The notes: generated from the sequence alone by a model not told the origin. A stretch of 5,909 nt of DNA from Candidatus Heimdallarchaeota archaeon LC_3 (GCA_001940645.1 MDVS01000129.1:1-5909); one strand, 5' to 3'; positions 1 through 5,346 are shown, counted from the stretch's first letter. Made by a program: numbers and translations.

Positions 1-201
1 AGAAAATTTTTCTTTAGATACTTTTTGCAATACAAAAACAGGATTATGTTCGGAATCTGACCACAATATTGCATCTAAATTTTTCCATAGTTCTAATGCA
101 TTATGATTCCAGTAAGACCATAAATTATATGCTAAAGCTCTCAAACCAGAAATTCGATCTGGTATTTTAGATAAATCGATTGGGAGTTGTTCATTGAACA
201 A
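1..201 (-). CDS. glgP: Alpha-glucan (glycogen/maltodextrin) phosphorylase, N-terminal fragment cut by window edge
   Basis: The first 67 codons of a longer gene are present; the rest lies beyond the left edge. The translation contains ISGLRALAYNLWSYW (residues 17-31), then LDAILW and HNPVFVLQKVS. This is the N-terminal signature of the DUF3417-containing, Thermotoga AgpA-type alpha-glucan phosphorylases, where a short opening is followed by LxxLAYNLWWSW and then HNPV. These cytoplasmic PLP enzymes release glucose-1-phosphate from alpha-1,4-glucans; the catalytic and PLP-binding parts are not in the window. The start chosen is TTG at 201-199: it lies just after an in-frame TAG, there is no in-frame ATG before the conserved region, and a GGTG motif sits 7 bases upstream. 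It is transcribed divergently from the L44e gene. The family is clear by eye; the symbol is less certain because glgP and malP names are used interchangeably. Confidence 0.85.
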   Translation of the reverse strand, partial: MFNEQLPIDLSKIPDRISGLRALAYNLWSYWNHNALELWKNLDAILWSDSEHNPVFVLQKVSKEKFS

Positions 202-208
202 ATAATTA

Positions 209-212
209 CACC
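209..212 (-). promoter_or_regulatory. Shine-Dalgarno-like GGTG before the phosphorylase start
   Basis: GGTG on the minus strand, 7 bases before the TTG at 201-199. It matches the anti-SD complement AGGTGATC and supports TTG as the start. Only four bases match, so the support is modest. Confidence 0.4.
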
Positions 213-355
213 GCTAATCAAAAAAAGAAATTAATTCAGAGTTTATTCTAATTTCTGGCTTGATAATATTAATGATAAATTTGTTTATAATGAATACTTT
301 TATTTGAAACAAGATTAATGAATAAATAAGAAACTAATAATTGAAGGTGTTCATT

Positions 356-403
356 GTGTTTTTATTTGATAATCTAACGAATGACCTAAAATTAAAAAAT
401 TAA
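356..403 (+). CDS. Possible 15-codon leader ORF upstream of L44e
   Basis: A GTG at 356 opens a 15-codon frame (MFLFDNLTNDLKLKN) ending in TAA at 401-403, 40 bases before the L44e start. It is noted only because AGGTG at 345-349 lies 6 bases before the GTG, a good ribosome-binding spacing. No homology is recognised, and a frame this short arises easily by chance. It could be a translated leader of the ribosomal-protein transcript if transcription starts upstream of 345; otherwise it is noise. Confidence 0.15.
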   Translation: MFLFDNLTNDLKLKN

Positions 404-430
404 TATACTAAAATAAATATAAATATTAAC

Positions 431-435
431 AAGGA
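431..435 (+). promoter_or_regulatory. Ribosome-binding site for L44e
   Basis: AAGGA ends 8 bases before the TTG at 444. It decides the start: there is no ATG before codon 18, and the spacing fits a normal Shine-Dalgarno interaction. Confidence 0.55.
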
Positions 436-443
436 CAAAAGAC

Positions 444-779
444 TTGACATATTTTGATAATCAGGATGAGCAAAATTTGAAAATTCCAGATTCTATGAGA
501 ACTTATTGCCCCAAATGTAATAAGTATAGTGTAATGAAGGTTTCAATCGAAAAAACTAGACAACGAAGTGGTGGGAAATCAAAAGGAGCACGGCGTCAAG
601 AACGGAACGCAAAAGGTTATGGTAATCATGGTAGATACTCTAAAAGACCAGTTGCTTCAAGGAACATGAGAGTCAAAACTTCAAAAAAAACTGATTTACG
701 ATTAAAGTGTCCAGATTGCTCGAAAAAATGGATTAGAAGTCGTCCAAGAGCAAAAAGAGTGGAAATACTTCGGAAATAG
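444..779 (+). CDS. rpl44e: Large ribosomal subunit protein L44e (eL42 family)
   Basis: A 111-residue basic protein of the archaeal/eukaryotic 60S-type subunit, located near the ribosomal E site in known structures. Two CxxC knuckles are visible, CPKC at 22-25 and CPDC at 89-92, giving the four zinc ligands of this family. Other family marks are RTYCPKCNK near the N-terminus, KGYGNHGR in the middle (the conserved KGYGG region), KKTDLRLKC before the second knuckle, and a basic RAKRVEILRK end. Archaeal members are usually about 90-95 residues; here about 16 extra polar or acidic residues precede the conserved part. The start is TTG with AAGGA 8 bases upstream. In many archaea L44e is followed by S27e; here the next gene, 90 bases on, is a signal peptidase, so that pairing is broken. 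The identification is strong. Confidence 0.93.
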   Translation: MTYFDNQDEQNLKIPDSMRTYCPKCNKYSVMKVSIEKTRQRSGGKSKGARRQERNAKGYGNHGRYSKRPVASRNMRVKTSKKTDLRLKCPDCSKKWIRSRPRAKRVEILRK

Positions 780-855
780 GAAGTTTCAAGAAAAGTATCC
801 TATTAGCATTATTTTCTATAATCGGATGATAGTTAATCCTTAATTGGATCAAAAT

Positions 856-859
856 AGGA
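856..859 (+). promoter_or_regulatory. Ribosome-binding site for the signal peptidase
   Basis: AGGA followed by 10 bases and then TTG at 870. No ATG occurs in frame before the first membrane segment, so this motif supports the TTG start. Confidence 0.45.
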
Positions 860-869
860 ACATATTTTA

Positions 870-2051
870 TTGAATAAAAATGAAAAGAATAATTCATCTT
901 TTAGTGAGAAAAATTTTCCTATTCTAAAAAATGGAATAGAATTATTATTTATGGTTTTAATTGCAGTTATTGTACTTATTTCTGTATTAACGGTTTTCAA
1001 TATCTATCTTGGAACAGGGACCCCTGTTGCTGTGACTACTACTTCTATGGCTCCTGTGTATGGTGGATTTAAACCAGATTTACTATTTGATGAACCTGAA
1101 CTTAGAAAGTATTATCTTCCTTTAGATGGTGATCTTCTTGTTTTGAAGAAACAAACTCCCCATCTTGGAGACACAATTGTATTCAAAAAAAATAGTGCCC
1201 ATACCCCTACACCTATAGTTCATAGAATTATCGCAATTCAAACTAATTCATCAGGGTTCGCTTATTATTTAACAAAGGGTGATAACAATTTTGGGACTGA
1301 TTATAAAAGATTTGGATGGATATCCGAAGATGAACTAATAGGGGTGGTTATAGGTAAAATACCGTCAATTGGTTGGTTGAGTTTAGAGATTCAGAATATA
1401 ACAATGCGTATATTTCTTATTATTGGTTTAGGTGTTTTGCTTTTATTGATGCTATTTGAAGAAGAAGATAAAAAAACTAAAGAAAAAGGAAATCACTATA
1501 AGAAAAGTAGTTCAGGAATTTTTTTAAAATTTTTTAACAAATTAAAGCCTAAATATTCAGGACTGAATTATAATAAATCTCGTTGGATTGTTAAAATGTT
1601 TTCCACACCAAAAGGAAATATTTTTACAGTTGCTTTAATAATAACAACTATTTTTTTAAGTTTAAATATTCAAAAAGCATTTGTTTTGAATAATGGGGTG
1701 AATATTACTTCCTCAAATACTCTTGAGCTCATAAATGCTGGACCAGAAAACATTGGTACAGGATTTTATTTCATTCATTTTGATCTTGAAATAATATCTC
1801 GGGGAATTTTTAACTGGGTTTATAAAATAGAATTGAGATTAAATAGTTCAGATAATGATGTAGTTTACATTTGGATTATACCATATTCTTTTGATGGTAA
1901 ATTGATTATTAAAAGTGGTTTTCCCATTTCACAAGAAATAATAACTTCTACTGGAAATTATTCAATAAACCTATATTATACGATATACTCTTTGGGTTTA
2001 TTTTCACAAGAGCCAGTAACACAGATGTTCAGTTTAAATTATTTGATTTGA
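870..2051 (+). CDS. Sec11-type signal peptidase I with a C-terminal Spc3/SPC22-23-like membrane-anchored domain
   Basis: A 393-residue membrane serine protease expected to remove signal peptides on the outer face of the membrane. Residues 23-47 form the first membrane helix. TTTSMAPVY carries nucleophile Ser59 in the SMxP motif; GDTIVFKK is the next conserved box; IVHRII provides His118, the Sec11/archaeal replacement for the bacterial lysine; KGDNNFGTD (136-144) supplies the conserved acidic box; GVVIGKIPSIGWL closes the catalytic core. Residues 179-197 are a second helix. A normal enzyme would stop about here, but another 195 residues follow: a basic, presumably cytoplasmic linker (198-249), a third helix (about 251-269) and a beta-rich outer domain (270-393). 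That domain has FIHFD at 301-305, IFNW at 313-316, VVYIW at 331-335 and an NYS sequon at 363, in the order I recall for eukaryotic SPCS3. The peptidase call is firm; the Spc3 relationship is inferred from motif alignment by eye. Confidence 0.9.
   Translation: MNKNEKNNSSFSEKNFPILKNGIELLFMVLIAVIVLISVLTVFNIYLGTGTPVAVTTTSMAPVYGGFKPDLLFDEPELRKYYLPLDGDLLVLKKQTPHLGDTIVFKKNSAHTPTPIVHRIIAIQTNSSGFAYYLTKGDNNFGTDYKRFGWISEDELIGVVIGKIPSIGWLSLEIQNITMRIFLIIGLGVLLLLMLFEEEDKKTKEKGNHYKKSSSGIFLKFFNKLKPKYSGLNYNKSRWIVKMFSTPKGNIFTVALIITTIFLSLNIQKAFVLNNGVNITSSNTLELINAGPENIGTGFYFIHFDLEIISRGIFNWVYKIELRLNSSDNDVVYIWIIPYSFDGKLIIKSGFPISQEIITSTGNYSINLYYTIYSLGLFSQEPVTQMFSLNYLI
1617..2048 (+). other. Spc3/SPC22-23-like segment within the signal peptidase: membrane helix plus outer beta domain
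   Basis: Residues 250-393 of the signal peptidase. Their layout, an N-terminal helix entering from a basic cytoplasmic stretch followed by about 125 outer residues, is the type II topology of Spc3/SPCS3. From memory, human SPCS3 has FITFD, then IFDW 12 residues after the start of that motif, a lysine three after the W, a VVLW strand, an NVT sequon and a late G-I/L stretch. Here FIHFD, IFNW with the same 12-residue offset, Lys319 three after Trp316, VVYIW, NYS and SLGLF occur in the same order. Three sequons (278, 325, 363) fit an extracellular location. Confidence 0.6.
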
Positions 2052-2064
2052 AAACTAAAAACCA

Positions 2065-2550
2065 CTATTGATCCCCTTTCATAATGTATAATGATACATG
2101 GTGTCTTTTAAAGTTTAGACTTTCCCAGAATTTAGTTTCAAAACTTGAAAATGCTTCAGCACGAAGTTGTTGCCCACGTATACATTTTTTTTCGAGGATA
2201 ATATTTAATAATTTTCTTCCAATTCGTCTTCGTCTAAATTCGTGAAGTACATAAATCCCCCGAATATAAAAGGCATTTTCTTTTATTCTCGTTGCATCGA
2301 TTTCAATAAAACCAACAATTTGACGGTCTATCTCTCCTGATTTCTCTATTTCGACATTTTCTGCTAATAAAACATTTCCTGGGTGTAATTCAATTCTTTC
2401 TAACATTTCTACACCCACAGATTGAGCAAAACCTGGAATTATCGTATCCTGCATTGCAGCTACTGCAAAATCATAAATAGTGCCAACATCATCTGGAGTT
2501 GCGAATCTGTATTCAATTATGTGCTTCGTTTCATCATGTGTCATATACAT
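2065..2550 (-). CDS. GNAT-family N-acetyltransferase, substrate unknown
   Basis: A 161-residue soluble protein with the GNAT fold, expected to move an acetyl group from acetyl-CoA to an amine. The N-terminal strand and helix are IIEYRFATPDDVGTIYDFA (11-29). A central strand QIVGFIEID (77-85) leads to FYIRGIYVLHEFRRRRIGRKLL (94-115), where the acetyl-CoA loop is R106-RRRIG-R112; the first glycine of the usual RxxGxG motif is replaced by Arg109 while Gly111 is kept. LRAEAF and then SFETKFWESLNFKRH is the usual C-terminal strand-helix-strand with the FWExLGF pattern. RimI-like protein acetylation is possible but not shown. AGGA lies 4 bases before the ATG at 2550 and 10 before a second ATG at 2544, so translation may begin at either. 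It converges on the signal peptidase with a 13-base gap. Confidence 0.82.
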   Translation of the reverse strand: MYMTHDETKHIIEYRFATPDDVGTIYDFAVAAMQDTIIPGFAQSVGVEMLERIELHPGNVLLAENVEIEKSGEIDRQIVGFIEIDATRIKENAFYIRGIYVLHEFRRRRIGRKLLNIILEKKCIRGQQLRAEAFSSFETKFWESLNFKRHHVSLYIMKGDQ

Positions 2551-2592
2551 AATTTCCTAATTTTGTTTAGAAAGTTTTTTTGGATCTAATCA

Positions 2593-2600
2593 CTTTTATA
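2593..2600 (-). promoter_or_regulatory. Candidate TATA box for the acetyltransferase
   Basis: TATAAAAG on the minus strand, about 43 bases before the ATG at 2550. The usual archaeal spacing of about 25 bases would put the transcript start near 2570, giving a leader of about 20 bases that contains the AGGA site. The surroundings are AT-rich, so this remains a candidate. Confidence 0.35.
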
Positions 2601-2739
2601 TTGATTAATTTTTATTATTTAATTAATTAATTTAATTATTGATGTCAAAATAAAGAATAATGTTGAGTGTAAAATGAAATCTATAGATATTGTTTTACAT
2701 AATATGCATATCTTCTGAAAGTAATTTCTTTGTTTTTAT

Positions 2740-2797
2740 CCTGAAACTTGAACTTTATTCTTAATATATTGAATATTAATTAAAAAATAGTTTCAGG
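2740..2797. repeat. Perfect 9-bp inverted repeat flanking the regulator's promoter region
   Basis: CCTGAAACT at 2740-2748 and its exact reverse complement AGTTTCAGG at 2789-2797 are separated by 40 bases. The right arm runs into the AGGTAGGT ribosome-binding region of the winged-helix gene, and a TATA-like TTAATATATT (2761-2770) lies between the arms. A further CTGAAA at 2715-2720 repeats the left-arm core 26 bases upstream. The arms are more GC-rich than their surroundings. It may be an operator pair for the regulator itself, or an RNA hairpin hiding the ribosome-binding site if transcription begins before 2740. Confidence 0.45.
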
Positions 2798-2802
2798 TAG
2801 GT
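2795..2802 (+). promoter_or_regulatory. Ribosome-binding site for the winged-helix regulator
   Basis: AGGTAGGT ends 7 bases before the ATG at 2810. It favours this ATG over the internal ATGs at 2843 and 2855, which lie before the conserved domain and cannot be excluded by homology. Confidence 0.55.
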
Positions 2803-2809
2803 ACGTTCT

Positions 2810-3091
2810 ATGAAAAGTTTTTATGTTGAACCAACCAATAAAATGGAAGAAAATATGAATAAGACTTTATTAACACAAGATATTAGTTCCTTAGATGCTT
2901 CAGTTCTTAATATTTTGAAAAAACAAGGGCCAATAACAAGAGGACAATTAGTGAAAAAAACAGGGATACCAAGATCGACATTGTATGATTCATTGTTTAG
3001 ATTAATGTTAAAGGGTTTGGTGAAAAAATTCCCAGATAGAACAAATGTCTCACGAGGTAGACCCCAAGTATTTTTTGAGGCAAATACTTAA
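2810..3091 (+). CDS. Small winged helix-turn-helix transcriptional regulator
   Basis: A 93-residue protein consisting almost entirely of one winged-helix DNA-binding domain of the broad MarR/TrmB-like type. Residues 28-38 (LDASVLNILKK) form helix 1, ITRGQLVKKTG (42-52) helix 2, IPRSTLYDSLFRLMLKGL (53-70) the recognition helix, and 71-90 the wing, ending in SRGRPQVFFE. The first 26 residues are polar and show no recognisable domain. There is no ligand-binding or dimerisation domain, so it probably acts as a simple DNA-binding dimer. It stands alone, divergent from the acetyltransferase and convergent with Elf1, with an inverted repeat in its upstream region that may be its own operator. The target genes cannot be told from sequence. 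Confidence 0.82.
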   Translation: MKSFYVEPTNKMEENMNKTLLTQDISSLDASVLNILKKQGPITRGQLVKKTGIPRSTLYDSLFRLMLKGLVKKFPDRTNVSRGRPQVFFEANT

Positions 3092-3106
3092 GAGTCTAAG
3101 GTTGAG

Positions 3107-3115
3107 TTCTTTTTT
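3107..3115 (+). terminator. Poly-T terminator after the winged-helix gene
   Basis: TTCTTTTTT lies 16 bases after the stop codon in the 74-base convergent gap. Archaeal RNA polymerase commonly terminates at such U-rich tracts without a hairpin. Confidence 0.45.
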
Positions 3116-3127
3116 ATTAATTATTGG

Positions 3128-3134
3128 AAAAAAA
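3128..3134 (-). terminator. Poly-T terminator after Elf1
   Basis: Seven A bases on the plus strand give a U7 tract on the minus-strand transcript, 31 bases after the Elf1 stop. It lies in the convergent gap opposite the plus-strand terminator. Confidence 0.4.
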
Positions 3135-3165
3135 TGAGAGCATATGTGAATATTATTCATATATA

Positions 3166-3666
3166 TTATTTACGGATTTTGAAATCGTACTTTTTTTTAT
3201 TGTCATCTTCATCTAAGTCATCATCTTCGGTGGTATATTCGTCTTCATCTTTTGTGATATCGTCGTTTTCACTACTAATTGTGGTTTTTGGTGATTCTTT
3301 AGAAATGGTTTGAGTCGAGTCTTTAGAAATATCTTCATTATTTTCTTTTGAGTCTTTTTCATCTGTAGCATCAGTATCTGTTACTGGAGTTTCGGTTTCA
3401 TATTCTTCAGAGGCTTCTCCTCTCTCTAATTCTTCATAGAAATTATCTACCCAAATTCCAAAAATGTCAACCTTATCATGAAGGCGTTTCAATTCGGTAA
3501 AAGTTTTTGTAATATGACAATTACCACACATAACAGTTGCAATACGAACAGGATGTTCTTTAATCTCAATTTTAACTGCTTCTGCTTCGCATCTCGGGCA
3601 CTCGAAAATTGTTGGTAAACTGGGTCGAGGTCTTGTTACGACTTTCCTATGTAATTTTCTTCCCAT
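3166..3666 (-). CDS. Elf1-type transcription elongation factor (zinc ribbon) with a long acidic tail
   Basis: A 166-residue protein. It opens MGRKLHRKVV, like the basic MGK/R start of eukaryotic Elf1, followed by a zinc ribbon: FECPRC (C23, C26) and VMCGNC (C47, C50). Next come the family's closing helices, with KVDIFGIWVDNFYEEL (65-80) matching the Elf1 pattern DVYSxWxDxxEE. In eukaryotes Elf1 binds RNA polymerase II at the DNA entry side and helps it pass nucleosomes; some archaea encode homologues. Residues 83-156 form a low-complexity tail rich in Asp, Glu, Ser and Thr, ending in a short basic KKKYDFKIRK. Such a tail is known from yeast Elf1; archaeal members as I remember them are shorter. 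The ATG at 3666 has a weak GGATG upstream. The gene follows the surface-protein gene by 33 bases and is probably cotranscribed with it. Confidence 0.85.
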   Translation of the reverse strand: MGRKLHRKVVTRPRPSLPTIFECPRCEAEAVKIEIKEHPVRIATVMCGNCHITKTFTELKRLHDKVDIFGIWVDNFYEELERGEASEEYETETPVTDTDATDEKDSKENNEDISKDSTQTISKESPKTTISSENDDITKDEDEYTTEDDDLDEDDNKKKYDFKIRK

Positions 3667-3699
3667 TTATATTACATCCATTTTTTAATAATACTTATT

Positions 3700-4899
3700 T
3701 TATTTGCTTTTTTTCTTTCTTCTAGAAGACTTTATTTGCTTTTTACCTTTTTCATATTGCTTCTTATTATTATTAGATTTTGTCTTTTCTTTTGGTTGTT
3801 CCTGACTTTCTCTTTTAATTGTTGGAGTTACAGTTACTTGAGGAATTACATCTTTATTTCTAATAAATAAAATAAACCCAGTAATAATAAATATTGCACC
3901 TAAGATTATTTGACCTGTTATTAATATAAGCAAAAAATCAAAGTTTTTTTGTGGTTGATCAACGGAATTTTCATTTTGAGTCCAATTTATTGAATCTATC
4001 CAAACTTCTGCATTACTAGCAGTGTTTAACCAAGAAACACTTGTTGAATTTGTTGAATCAGGTCCTGAAAGATCGGAAAACATAAGAGCAGATCCCATTA
4101 GAAATAATCTTGATGTTGTAAGTTCACTAGGATAACCACCTAGGATTACAGGACTATCTTGACCTAGATCAAACGTCCCATCAGAAGCAACGCCGAAAGC
4201 ATCTAAACCAGCTTCAACCATTATATATTCATGGAGGATTTCTACGTGATTACTTTTTGTAACAATTTTGCTTCCATTCTTAAATGAAAATTCAGAGCTA
4301 TTGAGTAAAGGAATAGTGAGAATGGTAATATCATCATAAGAACCTTTTTCTAGTTTTTGTATTGCTATTCCTTCACCAGACGATCCAGCAGAAAACCTAC
4401 TTGCTGGAAAAGCATCTAATCCATTTAGAATTTGGTTTAAATTATTATTATTCATATCTAAGGTGCTATTAGAAGTATAAGGATTTGATAAAAGAATGAA
4501 TCCATGTCTTGGTTGTAAAATCCACTCATTAATATAAGAAATTTCTTGATCAGAATACCGATAATTAAGTTCTTGTCCTGAAGGAGCTTTTGGAGAACCA
4601 GTAATGATTAATATATCTATTCCAGTCAATGATGTTCTATTTAAAGGTTCAGATGAAAATCTAACAGAAAAATTGTTACTAGTTAAGAGATCAAGAGCAC
4701 CTTTCATTATAGTGGAATTGAAATATTGATTTTTTCCTTGATGAAACATCACAATAGCTTTAGGATTAGTAGTGTCCGTGTTTTGATCTGTAGAGGCTAT
4801 TACTCCTATATTACTTTGATAGAGGCTTATAATTGTAATCATTACTAGTGTTAAGGCAATTACATTATGTTTTTTTCTCAAAAACTTCAAAACTTCCAC
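3700..4899 (-). CDS. Membrane-anchored surface protein with an OST48/DUF4350-like (GATase-like) domain
   Basis: A 399-residue predicted exported type I membrane protein. Residues 12-28 are a hydrophobic signal segment with a possible cleavage site near VIA-S (33-36). Residues 46-140 look like a Rossmann-type alpha/beta domain: KAIVMFHQGKNQYF, a helix, FSVRF, GIDILIITGSP, then SDQEISYINEWI and HGFILLSNP, the pattern of DUF4350/GldG-type domains and of the N-terminal part of OST48/Wbp1. RLFLMGSALMFSD (264-276) resembles an OST48 stretch I recall as RVIFSGSLDFFSD. A membrane helix (about 321-347) precedes a 50-residue Lys/Arg-rich cytoplasmic tail. Seven N-x-S/T sequons lie in the outer part. 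An oligosaccharyltransferase subunit role is possible but unproven. The GTG at 4899 is the longest reading; TTG at 4890 is better placed relative to the ribosome-binding site. Elf1 follows 33 bases downstream. Confidence 0.72.
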   Translation of the reverse strand: MEVLKFLRKKHNVIALTLVMITIISLYQSNIGVIASTDQNTDTTNPKAIVMFHQGKNQYFNSTIMKGALDLLTSNNFSVRFSSEPLNRTSLTGIDILIITGSPKAPSGQELNYRYSDQEISYINEWILQPRHGFILLSNPYTSNSTLDMNNNNLNQILNGLDAFPASRFSAGSSGEGIAIQKLEKGSYDDITILTIPLLNSSEFSFKNGSKIVTKSNHVEILHEYIMVEAGLDAFGVASDGTFDLGQDSPVILGGYPSELTTSRLFLMGSALMFSDLSGPDSTNSTSVSWLNTASNAEVWIDSINWTQNENSVDQPQKNFDFLLILITGQIILGAIFIITGFILFIRNKDVIPQVTVTPTIKRESQEQPKEKTKSNNNKKQYEKGKKQIKSSRRKKKSK

Positions 4900-4901
4900 C
4901 T
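4897..4901 (-). promoter_or_regulatory. Ribosome-binding site that argues for a TTG start at 4890
   Basis: AGGTG on the minus strand overlaps the GTG at 4899-4897 itself, so it cannot serve that codon. It stands 6 bases before an in-frame TTG at 4890-4888, which would give a protein three residues shorter, starting with M then KFLRKK. The signal segment is intact either way. Confidence 0.5.
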
Positions 4902-4968
4902 ATTTTGTTGATACGTATAATTATTAGAAGATTTATAACTTTATTCTCTAATTATTTGTCTATATTTT

Positions 4969-4976
4969 AATATAAA
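4969..4976 (-). promoter_or_regulatory. Candidate TATA box for the surface protein-Elf1 transcript
   Basis: TTTATATT on the minus strand, about 70-80 bases before the start codon, close to the archaeal TATA consensus. It would place the transcript start near 4945. A second possible box, TTATAAAT near 4935, would give a very short leader. The choice cannot be settled by eye. Confidence 0.3.
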
Positions 4977-5258
4977 CACGAATTCTCCCCTTAAGAAAAG
5001 CTAAAAAGATTTCATATAAAGATTCATTGTAAAAAAAAAATATTATGAGTCTTGATAATAACTCCTATGATAAAAATACCACAAAATTTCTTTTAAAAAA
5101 TATATACTTGACATGCTATGATAAAAAATTTTTACTAAAAAGGTAGAATTGCATTCCTCCAAAAGTACAACAAAAATCCTAATCTTGCTTTTAAATTCCA
5201 AATAAAAATCATTTTCAATTTCAATTTATCGAAAAATTACTTGTAAACCAATGATTTG

Positions 5259-5267
5259 AAAAAAAAA
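5259..5267 (-). terminator. Candidate poly-U terminator after the EF-1A-like gene
   Basis: Nine A bases on the plus strand give a U9 tract on the minus strand, 79 bases after the stop at 5347. It lies in the loop of an 8-bp inverted repeat (5237-5244 with 5275-5282). U tracts are frequent in AT-rich DNA, so this is tentative. Confidence 0.35.
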
Positions 5268-5346
5268 TTAATTAACAAGTAAGATCAAAAATTCACTCAA
5301 CACAAGTTATAGAAATCAAACTGTTTTGAATAAATTAATGGTTGAC

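Larger units (their letters stand above)
202..443. other. Divergent intergenic region between phosphorylase and L44e
   Basis: This 242-base, very AT-rich gap must hold the promoters of both flanking genes. TATA-like strings are too frequent to choose one; a stretch rich in TAATATA and AAATATAAAT at about 400-428 is positioned to serve the L44e gene. The only other structure seen is a possible 15-codon reading frame at 356-403, listed separately. No RNA gene was recognised. Confidence 0.5.
4900..5346. other. 447-base region without a convincing gene
   Basis: This gap separates two minus-strand genes: it holds the 3' flank of the EF-1A-like gene and the promoter side of the surface-protein gene. 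It contains A-runs at 5031-5040 and 5259-5267 (U tracts on the minus strand), an 8-bp inverted repeat, TTACTTGT at 5237-5244 with ACAAGTAA at 5275-5282, and a 12-base direct repeat CTATGATAAAAA at 5065-5076 and 5116-5127. Stop codons are dense in all frames. No tRNA, box C/D RNA or mobile element was recognised. Confidence 0.5.

Noticed and set aside
780..869. ATGATAG in the L44e-peptidase gap as a C box of a box C/D guide RNA
   Set aside because: No D box (CTGA) is suitably spaced and no terminal stem is visible.
1461..1616. The extra C-terminal half of the signal peptidase as a frameshift fusion of two genes
   Set aside because: The frame is open throughout, the junction is a basic linker between two helices, and no ribosome-binding site with a good start separates the halves. 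A sequencing error joining two genes is not suggested by the sequence.
2611..2641. TTAATTAATTAA-type palindromic run in the acetyltransferase-regulator gap
   Set aside because: It is made only of A and T, its longer arms do not match exactly, and such runs are expected in DNA this AT-rich.
3151..3166. Imperfect hairpin TGAATATTATTCA-like in the convergent gap as an intrinsic terminator
   Set aside because: The stem is short and AT-only with no following U run on the relevant side; the nearby poly-T tracts explain termination better.
5149..5205. 18-codon frame starting TTG after AGGT in the 447-base gap
   Set aside because: It is very short, the spacing from AGGT is only 4 bases, and the predicted peptide has no recognisable feature.
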